In this document: positions 33,377-42,122 of the stretch, piece after piece
How the letters are laid out: every line of letters begins with the position of its first letter
Position numbering within the stretch: the stretch's first letter is position 1
NCBI GenBank assembly: GCA_963790965.1
Contig: CAWBQO010000003.1
Coordinates: 124,001 to 188,000 of the forward strand
Length of the DNA stretch: 64,000 bases
Direction: 5' to 3'
Origin: CAWBQO01 sp963790965
Lineage (GTDB): Bacteria; Bacteroidota; Rhodothermia; Rhodothermales; DASSAV01
Made by a program: the position numbers and the translations under genes
Notes under the pieces: model-generated
The model's database searches: none
Told to the model about the DNA's origin: nothing
Seen by the model: only the letters and a program-made list of their open reading frames with translations

Positions 33377-34204
33377 TCAGCGGGTGCCTCTGCCGTGGCT
33401 GGTAAGCTCGCCGGCGTGAAATACGCGGTGTCCGTCGTCCGTCTCCAGCACCAGCGCCCCCGCCTCCGTGATGCCGCGAATGACGCCGGAGACCTCGCCC
33501 GAATGTTCCGTCATTCGGAAGGACGCGGGCCGGCCGAATCCGTCCATCCGCTCGGTGTACATCTGCCTGAAGGCGCTCGTGTCCGGCGTTGCTGCAGCGG
33601 CGTACCACTTTTCGAGGGCAAGGAGCACCTCGGCGAGTACGTCCACCCTGTCCACCGTGCGCCTGATCTCCAGCGCCAGCGATGTGGCCTTATCAGCGAG
33701 TTCGTCCGGGAAAGACACTTGATTGACGTTCAGCCCGATGCCGAGCACCACGTAGCGCAGACCGGTACCGCCCGCACCGAACGCCGACTCGAGCAGCATA
33801 CCGCATGCTTTCCGGCCTCCGAGAAGCACATCGTTGGGCCAGCGGATCCGGGTTGGAACGGGTGCAACGAACCGGTCCACCGCCTCGCCAACGGCAAGTG
33901 CCGCCGCGAGAGGAATCAGCCCGACCCGTTCCGCCGGGATCGTCGGGCGCAGCACGAGAGAGAACGTGAGGTTGCGCCCGGCCCCGGCGCTCCATGTGCG
34001 GCCAAGGCGTCCGCGTCCGGCGGTCTGGTAATCCGCGGCAACGAGGCAGCCTTCCGCCGCGCCTTCGGCCGCCCACTCGGCGGCAGCGGTGTTGGTTGAG
34101 GATACGCTGTCGAGAAAGCGCGCATCGCGGCCGAAGCGGCGCGTGCGCAGGCGCGAAGCAAAGGTCTCGCTGAACGACGGATCCGCCATGGTGAGTTGTT
34201 GCAT
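33377..34204 (-). CDS. birA: Biotin-[acetyl-CoA carboxylase] ligase
   Basis: A 275-residue biotin protein ligase without an N-terminal helix-turn-helix, so enzyme only and not a repressor. Catalytic domain motifs: VSSTNTAAAEW, the biotin/ATP loop YQTAGRGRLGRTW (GRGRxGR type), RIRWPNDVLLGGRKACGMLL and VLGIGLNVNQ. The short C-terminal SH3-like domain covers about the last 50 residues (GVIRGITEAGALVLE). It biotinylates the carboxyl carrier protein of acetyl-CoA carboxylase and other biotin enzymes. It precedes coaX by 14 bases on the same strand. Confidence 0.94.
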   Translation of the reverse strand: MQQLTMADPSFSETFASRLRTRRFGRDARFLDSVSSTNTAAAEWAAEGAAEGCLVAADYQTAGRGRLGRTWSAGAGRNLTFSLVLRPTIPAERVGLIPLAAALAVGEAVDRFVAPVPTRIRWPNDVLLGGRKACGMLLESAFGAGGTGLRYVVLGIGLNVNQVSFPDELADKATSLALEIRRTVDRVDVLAEVLLALEKWYAAAATPDTSAFRQMYTERMDGFGRPASFRMTEHSGEVSGVIRGITEAGALVLETDDGHRVFHAGELTSHGRGTR

Positions 34205-34337
34205 TCTGTGGGCGTAGGTGTGCCGTTTAGTACACGGCGCGGGCGGGCTTCATTCGCATTCCGCTCGCCAATACTGCGGCATCGGGCCTGTGGAATGGTC
34301 TTTGATGCCTTGCGAGTGGCTATATACAGAAGCGGTC

Positions 34338-35087
34338 ATGCCGATTGCAAATAGATACGAGTTTCTTTTGAGTACGATGCGACTTTATCCCCCGGCAACG
34401 GCTTGTTTGCTCCTGCTGCTCTTTTTTGGAGCCGCGAGTCAGCCGGCCCTTGCGCAGGAGCGGCACGCGCGCGCGTTGCGTGAGCGAACGCCGGAAATGA
34501 CGATTCAGTATCACCGCGCGGAGACCGCCTGGAAGAGCGGCGGAAGTATGCTGGAAGCGAAGGCGCGGGTGGACCGCGTTCTCAAAGAACTCCCCGATGA
34601 CGTCGAGGCGCGCAAGCTTCGCGCCGAAGTGCTTATCGGAATGGGCCGCCCGGCGGAAGGTCTCGCCGATGCTCAGCGGGCGGTACTCCTAAGCCCCAGC
34701 GACGGCGAAGCGCAGCTCATTCTAAGCGAAGCCGCCCGTCTCTGCGGCAAAGCAGAACTCGCCGAAGACGCGCTCGACCGAGCCGCCAAACACGAAGAGC
34801 AGACCGCCGCTTTTCAGGTGCGCCTTTCCTGGAATGCCCTTGAACTCGGCCTCCTCGATAAAGCCGAGCGCTTTGGACGGGCCGCGCTGGCGCTCGGGCC
34901 CGAAGAGCCGGTGGTTTATTACCAGCTTGCCCGGGTACTCGTGCGCCGTGACCGCAGCAACGACGCGGCGGCCGTGATCGCTCGCGGACTACGCGCCTAT
35001 GTGGTTAGCCCCGAAGCCGTGGTGGGCGATCCGCTGCTGGCTCCCTTACTGCGCCACGACACCGTTCAAGACGCTCTGCGTCCCTGA
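34338..35087 (+). CDS. Secreted TPR-repeat protein
   Basis: About 249 residues. A signal-peptide-like N-terminus (LLLLLFFGAASQPALAQ) is followed by tetratricopeptide-type helical pairs: VLKELPDDVEARKLRAEVLI, GRPAEGLADAQRAVLLSPSD, ELGLLDKAERFGRAALALGP and EEPVVYYQLARVLVRRDRSN. It is probably periplasmic and a protein-interaction scaffold; no enzyme domain is seen. The start could be ATG 34338 or ATG 34377, which begins right at the signal peptide. Its last 42 bases overlap the end of the convergent lipoprotein gene. Confidence 0.75.
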   Translation: MPIANRYEFLLSTMRLYPPATACLLLLLFFGAASQPALAQERHARALRERTPEMTIQYHRAETAWKSGGSMLEAKARVDRVLKELPDDVEARKLRAEVLIGMGRPAEGLADAQRAVLLSPSDGEAQLILSEAARLCGKAELAEDALDRAAKHEEQTAAFQVRLSWNALELGLLDKAERFGRAALALGPEEPVVYYQLARVLVRRDRSNDAAAVIARGLRAYVVSPEAVVGDPLLAPLLRHDTVQDALRP

Positions 35088-35870
35088 GCCTTCATTGGCG
35101 AAGTGGAAGGTTTTGGAAACGCGAAACCGCCGCGTTCCGGTCAGAGGAAGCTTAATTGCCGTCTCCGCCAGGGTACGCGCCGGGAGGTTTCCACGTCCGG
35201 CTTGCGCGGCGATCTCGACGAGGGCGTGCGTGCGCTCCCGGAAAAGAAAGTCTGGCTTGCGGCGCGTGAGTTCATACCGCACGGCCTGCCTGGTCACCGG
35301 ATCAAAATAGATACGCGCGAGCCGCAAAGGCTGTTCGGAAGCCTCTTGATCTGCATGAACCTCGATGCCGGACACGACGGCACCGTTCACCGTGGTGTCC
35401 GGGAGAAGGGCGTAGATAAAATTCTCACGGCTTCTTGGCGAAAGATAGGCGGCGTCCTCCGGCAAAATACTGCCGAGCGTTTCACCAGTGTGCTCGAAGT
35501 CGGGTTCGGCGGCGAGTTTGCCGAGAAGTCCCAATCGGAACGCGCCCTGCTCTCCAGCGGTCGTGGCGGACACGCTTACGGAATCCGCCGTGCGAGATCG
35601 AACGACGGATTGCTGCCGAATCGCGATGACTTCGCCGTCCGGTCCCAGCTGCTCCGATCGCACCTCGATGGTGAGCGGAAGAACGGCGGCTCGGTCGAAG
35701 GCGGCCCGCATCGAGTCGAACTTAACGGCCGTGAGCTGCACGAAAACGTCCGCCGAGTCTCCAGGCGCGGGCGCGGCGGGAACGGCCTCCGAAGCCGGGT
35801 CCATGCACGCGCCGACGGCGAAGGCAATCAGGAATAAGCCGGCAGGCCGCAAATCTATGCCGTACATCAT
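35046..35870 (-). CDS. Predicted lipoprotein, unknown function
   Basis: A 274-residue protein with a lipoprotein signal (LRPAGLFLIAFAVGAC, lipobox Cys at about residue 22) and a low-complexity Pro/Ala linker (SEAVPAAPAPGDSADV). The mature part appears beta-rich (PLTIEVRSEQLGPDGEVIAI, LRLARIYFDPVTRQAVRYEL), recalling lipid-carrier or LolA-like envelope folds, but I cannot assign a family. The C-terminal ~14 codons overlap the end of the TPR gene on the other strand. Envelope location is likely; function unknown. Confidence 0.75.
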   Translation of the reverse strand: MMYGIDLRPAGLFLIAFAVGACMDPASEAVPAAPAPGDSADVFVQLTAVKFDSMRAAFDRAAVLPLTIEVRSEQLGPDGEVIAIRQQSVVRSRTADSVSVSATTAGEQGAFRLGLLGKLAAEPDFEHTGETLGSILPEDAAYLSPRSRENFIYALLPDTTVNGAVVSGIEVHADQEASEQPLRLARIYFDPVTRQAVRYELTRRKPDFLFRERTHALVEIAAQAGRGNLPARTLAETAIKLPLTGTRRFRVSKTFHFANEGSGTQSVLNGVVAQ

Positions 35871-35994
35871 GCGCGTCGCTTCTTAAATTGGGGCGACCGG
35901 GATGGGTTGTCCCGGGCCGGCGGGGGCGCATCGGGTGCAAAGCCGCACTCCGCCCGAAACGCCTCTTAACTGTCAATAACACACGGCAAAGGTA

Positions 35995-36828
35995 ATGACG
36001 ATAGAAGATGTTTTGTTGCAGCGCGCCTGCGATTCTGCAATCCACGCAGCCGAGGCAGCGGCAAAGATCATCCGTGCGAAGGCCGGCAGCTTTGCGGTGG
36101 GCGGCGTCAAGGAAAAGGCGCTGCATGACCTCGTCACCGAAACGGACGAGCAGTCGCAGGAGATCATCATCGAGCACTTGAACAAAGATTTCCCGCAGTT
36201 CGATGTACTTGCCGAAGAGGGCACCGACCTTGCCGGCATGGTACCCGTTGCCGAAAACTACCGCTGGATCATCGACCCGATCGACGGCACGACGAACTTT
36301 ACACGCGGCGTTCCGCCTTACGCCGTCAGCATTGCATTGCAGCATGGTGCGGAAATGGTCGTGGGCGTCGTGCTGGACGTGCCGCACAACGAACTCTTTA
36401 CCGCCGTTCGCGGAGGCGGGCTACGGGTCAACGGGCGGCGCGCAGCCGTCAGCAAGACACCCGTCGTCGCGCAGAGCCTTGTCACAACAGGCTTTCCTTA
36501 CCGCTCGTACGATCACCTCGACGCCTACCTTCAGGTCCTCGATCGCATCATGCGTGAGGCGCACGGCGTCAGAAGGCCCGGGTCCGCAGCGGTGGACATG
36601 GCGTGGGTCGCGAGTGGTCGCTTCGACGCCTTCTTCGAAACCGGGCTATCGCCGTGGGACTCGGCGGCCGGACAGGTGCTCATCACGGAGGCCGGCGGCC
36701 GTGTAACGAACTTCAGCGGCGGTGAAAATCCGTCTTTTACCCGTCAGATGCTGGCAACAAACGGTCTCCTGCACGAAGAAATGATGCAGATCCTGCGGCC
36801 GCTGCAACTGCATCACGCGCTCGAATAA
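35995..36828 (+). CDS. Inositol monophosphatase family protein
   Basis: A 277-residue Mg2+-dependent sugar/inositol phosphatase. Metal-site motifs are present: the acidic helix ETDEQSQEIIIEHL, LAEEGTDLAGM, IIDPIDGTTNFTRGVPPYAVS and, C-terminal, RFDAFFETGLSPWDSAAGQV. The set fits SuhB-type inositol-1-monophosphatases, though related enzymes act on fructose bisphosphate, PAP or histidinol phosphate. Cytoplasmic. A putative promoter for the next gene (fabI) follows immediately after its stop. Confidence 0.93.
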   Translation: MTIEDVLLQRACDSAIHAAEAAAKIIRAKAGSFAVGGVKEKALHDLVTETDEQSQEIIIEHLNKDFPQFDVLAEEGTDLAGMVPVAENYRWIIDPIDGTTNFTRGVPPYAVSIALQHGAEMVVGVVLDVPHNELFTAVRGGGLRVNGRRAAVSKTPVVAQSLVTTGFPYRSYDHLDAYLQVLDRIMREAHGVRRPGSAAVDMAWVASGRFDAFFETGLSPWDSAAGQVLITEAGGRVTNFSGGENPSFTRQMLATNGLLHEEMMQILRPLQLHHALE

Positions 36829-36837
36829 TAGGAGGTG

Positions 36838-36868
36838 TTTGAATGATGGCTGAATTTGTGGTACCTTG
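36838..36868 (+). promoter_or_regulatory. Candidate Bacteroidota-type promoter before fabI
   Basis: TTTG (36838-36841) and TACCTTG (36862-36868) are separated by 20 bases, resembling the TTTG / TAnnTTTG promoter of Bacteroidota (-33/-7). The -7 element is imperfect. It would give a fabI transcript with a leader of about 65 bases. Confidence 0.4.
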
Positions 36869-36941
36869 AGCGGCTTAACGCGCTCACCCCGCCATCATCC
36901 GGCCGAAGAGTGCTTCAAGATCAAACGAACAGTTATCGCCG

Positions 36942-37784
36942 ATGGAATCTGCGGGACACGGTCTCCTGAAAGGGAAAAAGGGAATCATCTTTGGCGCGCT
37001 CGACGAACGGAGTCTCGCCTGGGCCATAGCCGAAGCCGTTTACCGGGAAGGAGGACGGTTCGTGCTGTCCAACGCCCCTGTTGCGCGCCGGCTCGGGGCA
37101 CTCGATCATCTGGCCGAGGCGACGGAAAGCTCCGTCATATGGGCCGATGCCACGTCAGACGACGAATTAAAAGCGCTCTTTGAACAGGCAACCGAGACGC
37201 TCGGCCCGATAGACTTTGTCGTGCATTCCATCGGAATGGGCATCAATGTCCGCAAGGACCGCCCGTACGAGGACCTTAACTACGAGTGGTACCAGAAGAC
37301 GCTGGACATTAGCGCCATTAGTCTGCACCGCGTGGTTCATCACGCGCTTGAGACGGGCGCGCTGGCGGACGGCGGTTCGGTGCTGGCCCTGAGTTATATC
37401 GGCGCGCAGCGCATTTTCTCGAAGTATTCCGAGATGGGAGATGCCAAGGCACTTCTGGAAAGTATCGTGAGGGCGTTCGGCTACCGGCTTGGGAAACGCG
37501 GGATCCGAATCAACGCGATCTCTCAGAGTCCGACGCCGACCGTGGCCGGTTCGGGCATCCGCGGCTTTGACGCGCTTTTCGAATTCGCGGATCGCGTGGC
37601 ACCGCTCGGCAATGCCGACGCCGCGAGCTGCGCCGACTATGCCGTCTCGCTACTGAGCGATCTTACCCGCATGGTGACCATGCAGACGCTCTTCCACGAC
37701 GGCGGCTTCTCGGCCATGGGCATTTCCGACGCCATCGTCGAAATGATCGGCGAGGCTATGGAGCGGGAGAAGGAGAGAGCGTAG
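36942..37784 (+). CDS. fabI: Enoyl-[acyl-carrier-protein] reductase FabI
   Basis: A 280-residue short-chain dehydrogenase-fold enzyme for the last reduction in fatty-acid elongation. The nucleotide-binding start reads GKKGIIFGALDERSLAWAIA, and DFVVHSIGMG precedes the active site. The catalytic pair is Tyr162 and Lys169 (KYSEMGDAK), with an additional Tyr152 in SYIGAQ. RINAISQSPTPTVAGSGI is the substrate-loop region. Spacing Tyr-x6-Lys is characteristic of FabI rather than FabL/FabV. Likely NADH-dependent. No other fatty-acid genes are adjacent. Confidence 0.95.
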   Translation: MESAGHGLLKGKKGIIFGALDERSLAWAIAEAVYREGGRFVLSNAPVARRLGALDHLAEATESSVIWADATSDDELKALFEQATETLGPIDFVVHSIGMGINVRKDRPYEDLNYEWYQKTLDISAISLHRVVHHALETGALADGGSVLALSYIGAQRIFSKYSEMGDAKALLESIVRAFGYRLGKRGIRINAISQSPTPTVAGSGIRGFDALFEFADRVAPLGNADAASCADYAVSLLSDLTRMVTMQTLFHDGGFSAMGISDAIVEMIGEAMEREKERA

Positions 37785-37805
37785 ACCGGCCGCTGTAGGT
37801 AAGGG

Positions 37806-39359
37806 ATGAAGATGCTGGGTAGAACGGGACGCTTCGTGGCCGCCGCAGCGCTACTGATCGGCGTCCTGGCGTGGACTCGTGCCGGCGTGGTGCCGCAACG
37901 AGCGCCTCTTCCCGATGTGACCGCCTATGAGGTGTCGCTGCGCCTCGTTCCCGCAACGATGGAGATCGAGGGAAAAGCGGTGCTGCACGTCAATACACAC
38001 GGCGCGCGCGCCATTTCGCTCACTGCGGCAACGCTGGACGTGACCGGCGTCCGAGTCAATGACCGACCGCTGGAGATCGATCGGAAGAAAGACGTGCTGG
38101 AAGTCTCCCTGTCGCCGCTCAGCGACTCGGTTCTCGTCACGATCTACTATCGCGGCGTGCCGTCCACGGGGCTTTACAAGCAGAATTACAGCGGAACTGA
38201 AGTCATCTATTCCGATTCCTGGCCCACCCGGGCGGCGGGATGGATGCCCGGCGTACACCGCCCGTCCGACCCCGCCAGGTTCTCCCTGGACCTGACCATT
38301 CCGCGTGGGTACGAAGCCGTGGCGTCCGGCTTGCCCGGTGGCATCGATTCGACTGCGGCCGAGATCACTTATTCCTGGGCCGTGGACAAGGATGTGCCGA
38401 CTTATACGTTCGCCTTCGCGGTCAGCGATTTCGCCGTAACGTCAACGGTAGCGGGGGATTCGCTCCCGATCCGGTACGTCATGCTCGCCCCGGATTCGGC
38501 GCGCGCCTCTTTGCTCAACCGGACGCCCGAGGTGCTTGCCTTCTTTTCGGATCTCCTGGGTCCCTACGCCTTCAGCAGCTTTGCGGCCGTCGAGGTGCCG
38601 CTGGGCTTCGGTGGCATGGAGAATGCCGCCGCCCCGTTCATACAGGCCGACTTGTTCCGGAATGGATCAACAGCGGCGGAGGAGGTGCTCGTCCATGAGG
38701 CTGTTCATCAGTGGTTCGGTAACCGCGTGGTGATCGCCGACTGGCGCGACCTCTGGCTTTCGGAAGGCATCGCCGAATACCTTACGACCGTCTTCTATGA
38801 AGCCACGGACGGCCCCGCCCGTTCTGTTCCGATGTTGCTGGAAATCAGCGAATTGACGCCGCAGCGGCTTGCCTCGAACGGCCCGCTGGTTCCAACCGGA
38901 GAAGTGGACCCGGATGCCTTTCTAAACTGGATCCCGTACAAGAAGGGCGCGTCTGTGCTCCATATCCTGCGGACTAAAATCGGTGACGAGGCCTTCTTCG
39001 GCGCGCTGCGGACCGCTTATACAAACTTCTCCGGAAAACCCCTATCTACGGAGCAGTTCAAAGCTCTTTTTGAAGAATCGAGCGGCCGGGACCTGGATGC
39101 CTTCTTCAACTACTGGGTCTATGGGACGCGCTTTCCGGTACTGGTCACGCGGTGGCAGCCGGCCTCGGGCACCTTTAGCTGGGAGACCGAAGGAGACGAC
39201 AGTACCCTGGAGAATATTCCATTTTCAACTCTGATTTCACAAGGAAAGGAGTTGACCGTGGTCACCGGAAGCCACGGTTCAGTGGTCTTGCAGTCGCGCA
39301 CCGGAGAACGACCCAGCGCGAGACCCCTTGGCGTCATGATGCGCGTCCGCGACGAATAA
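37806..39359 (+). CDS. M1-family metallopeptidase
   Basis: A 517-residue gluzincin. An N-terminal hydrophobic segment (FVAAAALLIGVLAWTRAGV) indicates a signal peptide or anchor, so it probably acts in the envelope. The N-terminal beta-domain (VSLRLVPATMEIEGKAVLHV) is typical. GGMEN lies at about residues 269-273; the zinc motif HEAVH is at 297-301 with the third ligand Glu320 in LSEGIAEYL. The C-terminal helical part is short compared with classical aminopeptidase N (800+ residues). Substrate specificity unknown; likely peptide scavenging. It follows fabI by 21 bases. Confidence 0.93.
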   Translation: MKMLGRTGRFVAAAALLIGVLAWTRAGVVPQRAPLPDVTAYEVSLRLVPATMEIEGKAVLHVNTHGARAISLTAATLDVTGVRVNDRPLEIDRKKDVLEVSLSPLSDSVLVTIYYRGVPSTGLYKQNYSGTEVIYSDSWPTRAAGWMPGVHRPSDPARFSLDLTIPRGYEAVASGLPGGIDSTAAEITYSWAVDKDVPTYTFAFAVSDFAVTSTVAGDSLPIRYVMLAPDSARASLLNRTPEVLAFFSDLLGPYAFSSFAAVEVPLGFGGMENAAAPFIQADLFRNGSTAAEEVLVHEAVHQWFGNRVVIADWRDLWLSEGIAEYLTTVFYEATDGPARSVPMLLEISELTPQRLASNGPLVPTGEVDPDAFLNWIPYKKGASVLHILRTKIGDEAFFGALRTAYTNFSGKPLSTEQFKALFEESSGRDLDAFFNYWVYGTRFPVLVTRWQPASGTFSWETEGDDSTLENIPFSTLISQGKELTVVTGSHGSVVLQSRTGERPSARPLGVMMRVRDE

Positions 39360-39387
39360 TGCCGCTTGCAGCAGTGGAGCCACTATG

Positions 39388-39645
39388 AGGAGGCTGTTGC
39401 ATTCGGCAAATACAGACCAGGGATCAAAGCTTAGGCAAATAGAACTCACAGCGACTTTTAGAAAGGGGCAGATGCTTCGCCTCGCTCAGCATAACACGGG
39501 CGGGGGTGCTGCCTTTCTCGCAAATCGTTGCTTTTCGGCCTCCTCCAACACCCCCACCTGTCATCCTGAACGAAGTGAAGGATCTACCCTTCCCGGCCGC
39601 CAAGAGGCTGTCGAAGCAACATGAACACGCATCAATTGTCCAAGC
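39388..39645 (+). repeat. Interspersed composite repeat, copy 3
   Basis: Within the 39360-39675 gap this block has AGGAGGCTGTT (39388-39398), AGATGCTTCGCCTCGCTCAG with ACACGGGCGGG (39470-39504), and TGTCATCCTGAACGAAGTGA through CAAGAGGCTGTCGAAGCAAC (39559-39620). These parts also occur in copies 1 and 2, in the same order as copy 2 read inverted. No gene found. Confidence 0.8.
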
Positions 39646-39675
39646 TTACATAAAGTAACTCCGGACCCTTTTAGA

Positions 39676-40428
39676 ATGGTTAAGCTTTTTATTTCCGATA
39701 TAGATGGATGCTTGTCGGAGCCGTACCAGCGGTTTCCGCTGGATAAGATGTCGGAGCTGGCGAAGTACGTCGCGGAAGCGGGAGACATAGGGAGTGGGAG
39801 CGGTCTGCCGGCGTTCTCCATCCTGTCCGGCCGCGCCTACTCCTATGTAGAGGCAATGACACAGATGCTCGGCATCGTCGTGCCGGTTCTTTTCGAAAGC
39901 GGCGGCGGCCTTTTCGACCCGGTACGCGCCCGCGTTATTTGGAATCCGCTGCTCTCCCGTCGGATTGAAGATCAACTCTCGGAAGTGCGGGCTTGGCTCA
40001 CCGAGACGTGCTTGCCGGGCACCAGCATGATGTTCGACTATGGAAAGCGAACGCAGGCGGGCATCATCGGGCCTGATAGGGAAGAGGTGCAGAGGATGGC
40101 TCCCGTCGTTCGCGCGTACGTCGAAGAACGGTTTGCGGATCTGCGCGTCTTTCACACGCCCATTTCCATCGACGTTGTCCCGCGTGGCCTCACGAAGCGA
40201 GAGGCCATTCACTGGCTTGCGCATGAGACCGGGGTGGCGGCAGAGCATATGGCCTTCATCGGCGACACGAACGGAGACCTGGAGGCGCTGCAGGAAGTGG
40301 GTTGCTCTTTCGCCCCGGCCAACGCGGCACCGGAGGTGTTGCGAGGGGTTCGAAAGGTAATGGATGCACCCTGCACCGAGGGGGTGATCGATGCCTATCT
40401 TTCCTGCTTCCCGTCCGCCGCCGGATGA
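39676..40428 (+). CDS. HAD-superfamily hydrolase (Cof/SPP-like)
   Basis: A 250-residue HAD phosphatase, subclass IIB. Motif I is FISDIDGCLSEPYQRF with the nucleophile Asp and the second Asp two residues on. Motif II is AFSILSGRAYSYVEAM, motif III the Lys in RGLTKREAIHWLA, and motif IV FIGDTNGDLEALQ. This class acts on sugar phosphates, including sucrose-phosphate, mannosyl-3-phosphoglycerate and trehalose-phosphate phosphatases. The specific substrate cannot be assigned. Cytoplasmic. Confidence 0.9.
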   Translation: MVKLFISDIDGCLSEPYQRFPLDKMSELAKYVAEAGDIGSGSGLPAFSILSGRAYSYVEAMTQMLGIVVPVLFESGGGLFDPVRARVIWNPLLSRRIEDQLSEVRAWLTETCLPGTSMMFDYGKRTQAGIIGPDREEVQRMAPVVRAYVEERFADLRVFHTPISIDVVPRGLTKREAIHWLAHETGVAAEHMAFIGDTNGDLEALQEVGCSFAPANAAPEVLRGVRKVMDAPCTEGVIDAYLSCFPSAAG

Positions 40429-40545
40429 TGCCGTGCGGCACAGCGGATGGAGCGGTATGATGAAGGCGGCACGCCTCTTGCATAATTGATGCTGTTACCG
40501 TTTCTTCACGTCAATGCTATAGATACCGACCTGCCTCAGCCCGTG

Positions 40546-41373
40546 ATGCTTCGAACATTCTTCGCGTTATTCCTTATCGCGCTTACCGCCTGTCCGGCGG
40601 TGGCGCAGACTGCGGCTCCGGCTGTGCTCGCGCAGGCGGGCGAAGGGCAGCTATCGCGAAGCCAGAAGAGCAGATCGGTACAGGCCCTTCGCGAGGAGCC
40701 GACGGAGGAGCCGCAGCTCTTTTATGTGGTTGGCAGAAAGGCGATCTTGTTCGGCGATGCCGGGCTGACCTTGCCCTACGCGCAGCTAAAGTTCCAGGAA
40801 CCGGTCTATGTGCTTGGAACCGAAGCGGCCGGGATGCACGTGCGCACCCGTGACGGCGCGCACGGATACGTTTCTCGGAAAGAAGTGTCCGACGTTTGGA
40901 TCAGGGTTTCCAAGCGGGCGCAGTCGGTCTACGTCTTCAAGGGAGGAGACATGGTAAAAGAAGTGGCCGCGGATCTGGGCTACAACAAGTTTGCGGACAA
41001 GGAGCGACGGGGCAGCTATCAGGATCGGGATCACTGGCGCACCCCGGAGGGATCGTTTTACGTGGTGCAGAAGAACAGTCGCAGCCAGTACTACCGCGCG
41101 TTCGTGCTCAACTACCCTACCGCCGAGGACGCCGAGCGCGGCTACGCCAATCAGGTCATTTCAAAAGCAGACCGCGACGCCATCGTGAGGGCGCAGGAGC
41201 ACGGAGAGGCCCCGCCGATGAACACCGACCTCGGGGGCATGATCGAGATCCACGGGAAGGGCACCGGATCGCGCACGAACTGGACCCAGGGCTGCATCGC
41301 CGTGAGCAACCCGGAGATGGACTGGCTTTGGGGTCTTGTGCAGGAGGGCACGCCCGTTCTCATCGAGCCATAA
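40546..41373 (+). CDS. L,D-transpeptidase (YkuD family)
   Basis: About 275 residues with a signal peptide (TFFALFLIALTACPAVAQ) and an SH3-like region (~residues 70-130, YVLGTEAAGMHVRTRDGAHG). A YkuD catalytic domain follows, starting at VSKRAQSVYVFKGGD. The active-site sequence IEIHGKGTG, then NWTQGCIAVSNPEMDWL, includes the catalytic Cys in TQGCIAVS. Such enzymes form 3-3 peptidoglycan cross-links or attach proteins to peptidoglycan in the periplasm. The frame extends to TTG 40486, but ATG 40546 gives a clean signal peptide. It is followed by a methyltransferase gene. Confidence 0.92.
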   Translation: MLRTFFALFLIALTACPAVAQTAAPAVLAQAGEGQLSRSQKSRSVQALREEPTEEPQLFYVVGRKAILFGDAGLTLPYAQLKFQEPVYVLGTEAAGMHVRTRDGAHGYVSRKEVSDVWIRVSKRAQSVYVFKGGDMVKEVAADLGYNKFADKERRGSYQDRDHWRTPEGSFYVVQKNSRSQYYRAFVLNYPTAEDAERGYANQVISKADRDAIVRAQEHGEAPPMNTDLGGMIEIHGKGTGSRTNWTQGCIAVSNPEMDWLWGLVQEGTPVLIEP

Positions 41374-41431
41374 GCGTCCTCTTGCGCGAGTGCCGAAGAT
41401 CCAGATCGCCGAACCCTTTTGCCAACTTTTT

Positions 41432-42040
41432 ATGCCTGAGTCTGCCGGGAACCCGACGAGTCCCTCCGCGAATCTTCATAAGTACTCGTCCAGGAATGCT
41501 TTGTACAACAAGCACCTGGAGGCGTTCATGTCGACGCTCTACGGGATGGTAGCCTCCACAGAACCGACGACCGTCCTCGAAGCCGGGTGCGGCGAAGGTT
41601 TCGTGTTGAACTACATTGCGCAGCAAAACCCGGAGCTAAAGTTGACAGGCCTGGACTATAGCGAGGACGCAGTACAGTACGCACGGGAGCATTTCGGCGG
41701 GGCCGCTTCGTTTCGGCAGGGCGACATTTATAAGCTGCCGTACTCGGACCGCTCCTTCGACACCGTCATCTGCAGCGAAGTCCTCGAACATCTCGCCCAA
41801 CCGGATAAAGCCGTTCGCGAGCTGAAGCGCGTTGCTCGGAAGGCGGTCGTGATTTCCGTTCCGCGTGAGCCGTACTTCCAGTGGCTGAGCCGTGCCGGAC
41901 AGGTGCTCGGCATCAGTCCTGATCCGGAGCATGTCAACTTCTGGAATAAGAATCGATTCCAGTCCTTTATCAAAGGACACTTTGAGGATCCCCGGTTTGC
42001 CTGGAAGCACATCTACCAGCTTGCAGTTGCCGAACTGTAG
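41432..42040 (+). CDS. Class I SAM-dependent methyltransferase
   Basis: A 202-residue methyltransferase. SAM-binding motif I is TTVLEAGCGEGFVLNYIAQ; then LTGLDYSEDAVQYAREHF (motif II), FRQGDIYKLPYSDRSFDTVI (motif III) and CSEVLEHLAQPDKAVREL. The C-terminus (PEHVNFWNKNRFQSFIKGHF) resembles UbiE/BioC-type and glycolipid methyltransferases. The substrate is unknown. The frame is open upstream into the transpeptidase end; ATG 41432 is chosen because the sequence before it is not family-like. Cytoplasmic. Confidence 0.85.
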   Translation: MPESAGNPTSPSANLHKYSSRNALYNKHLEAFMSTLYGMVASTEPTTVLEAGCGEGFVLNYIAQQNPELKLTGLDYSEDAVQYAREHFGGAASFRQGDIYKLPYSDRSFDTVICSEVLEHLAQPDKAVRELKRVARKAVVISVPREPYFQWLSRAGQVLGISPDPEHVNFWNKNRFQSFIKGHFEDPRFAWKHIYQLAVAEL

Positions 42041-42122
42041 GTCGATTGCGGCACGCCCCGACTGAACCTTCCGCCTAAATTGTGCGTAGCCTTGAGGGTA
42101 AAGGTTGTAACTGAGGCAAGCC

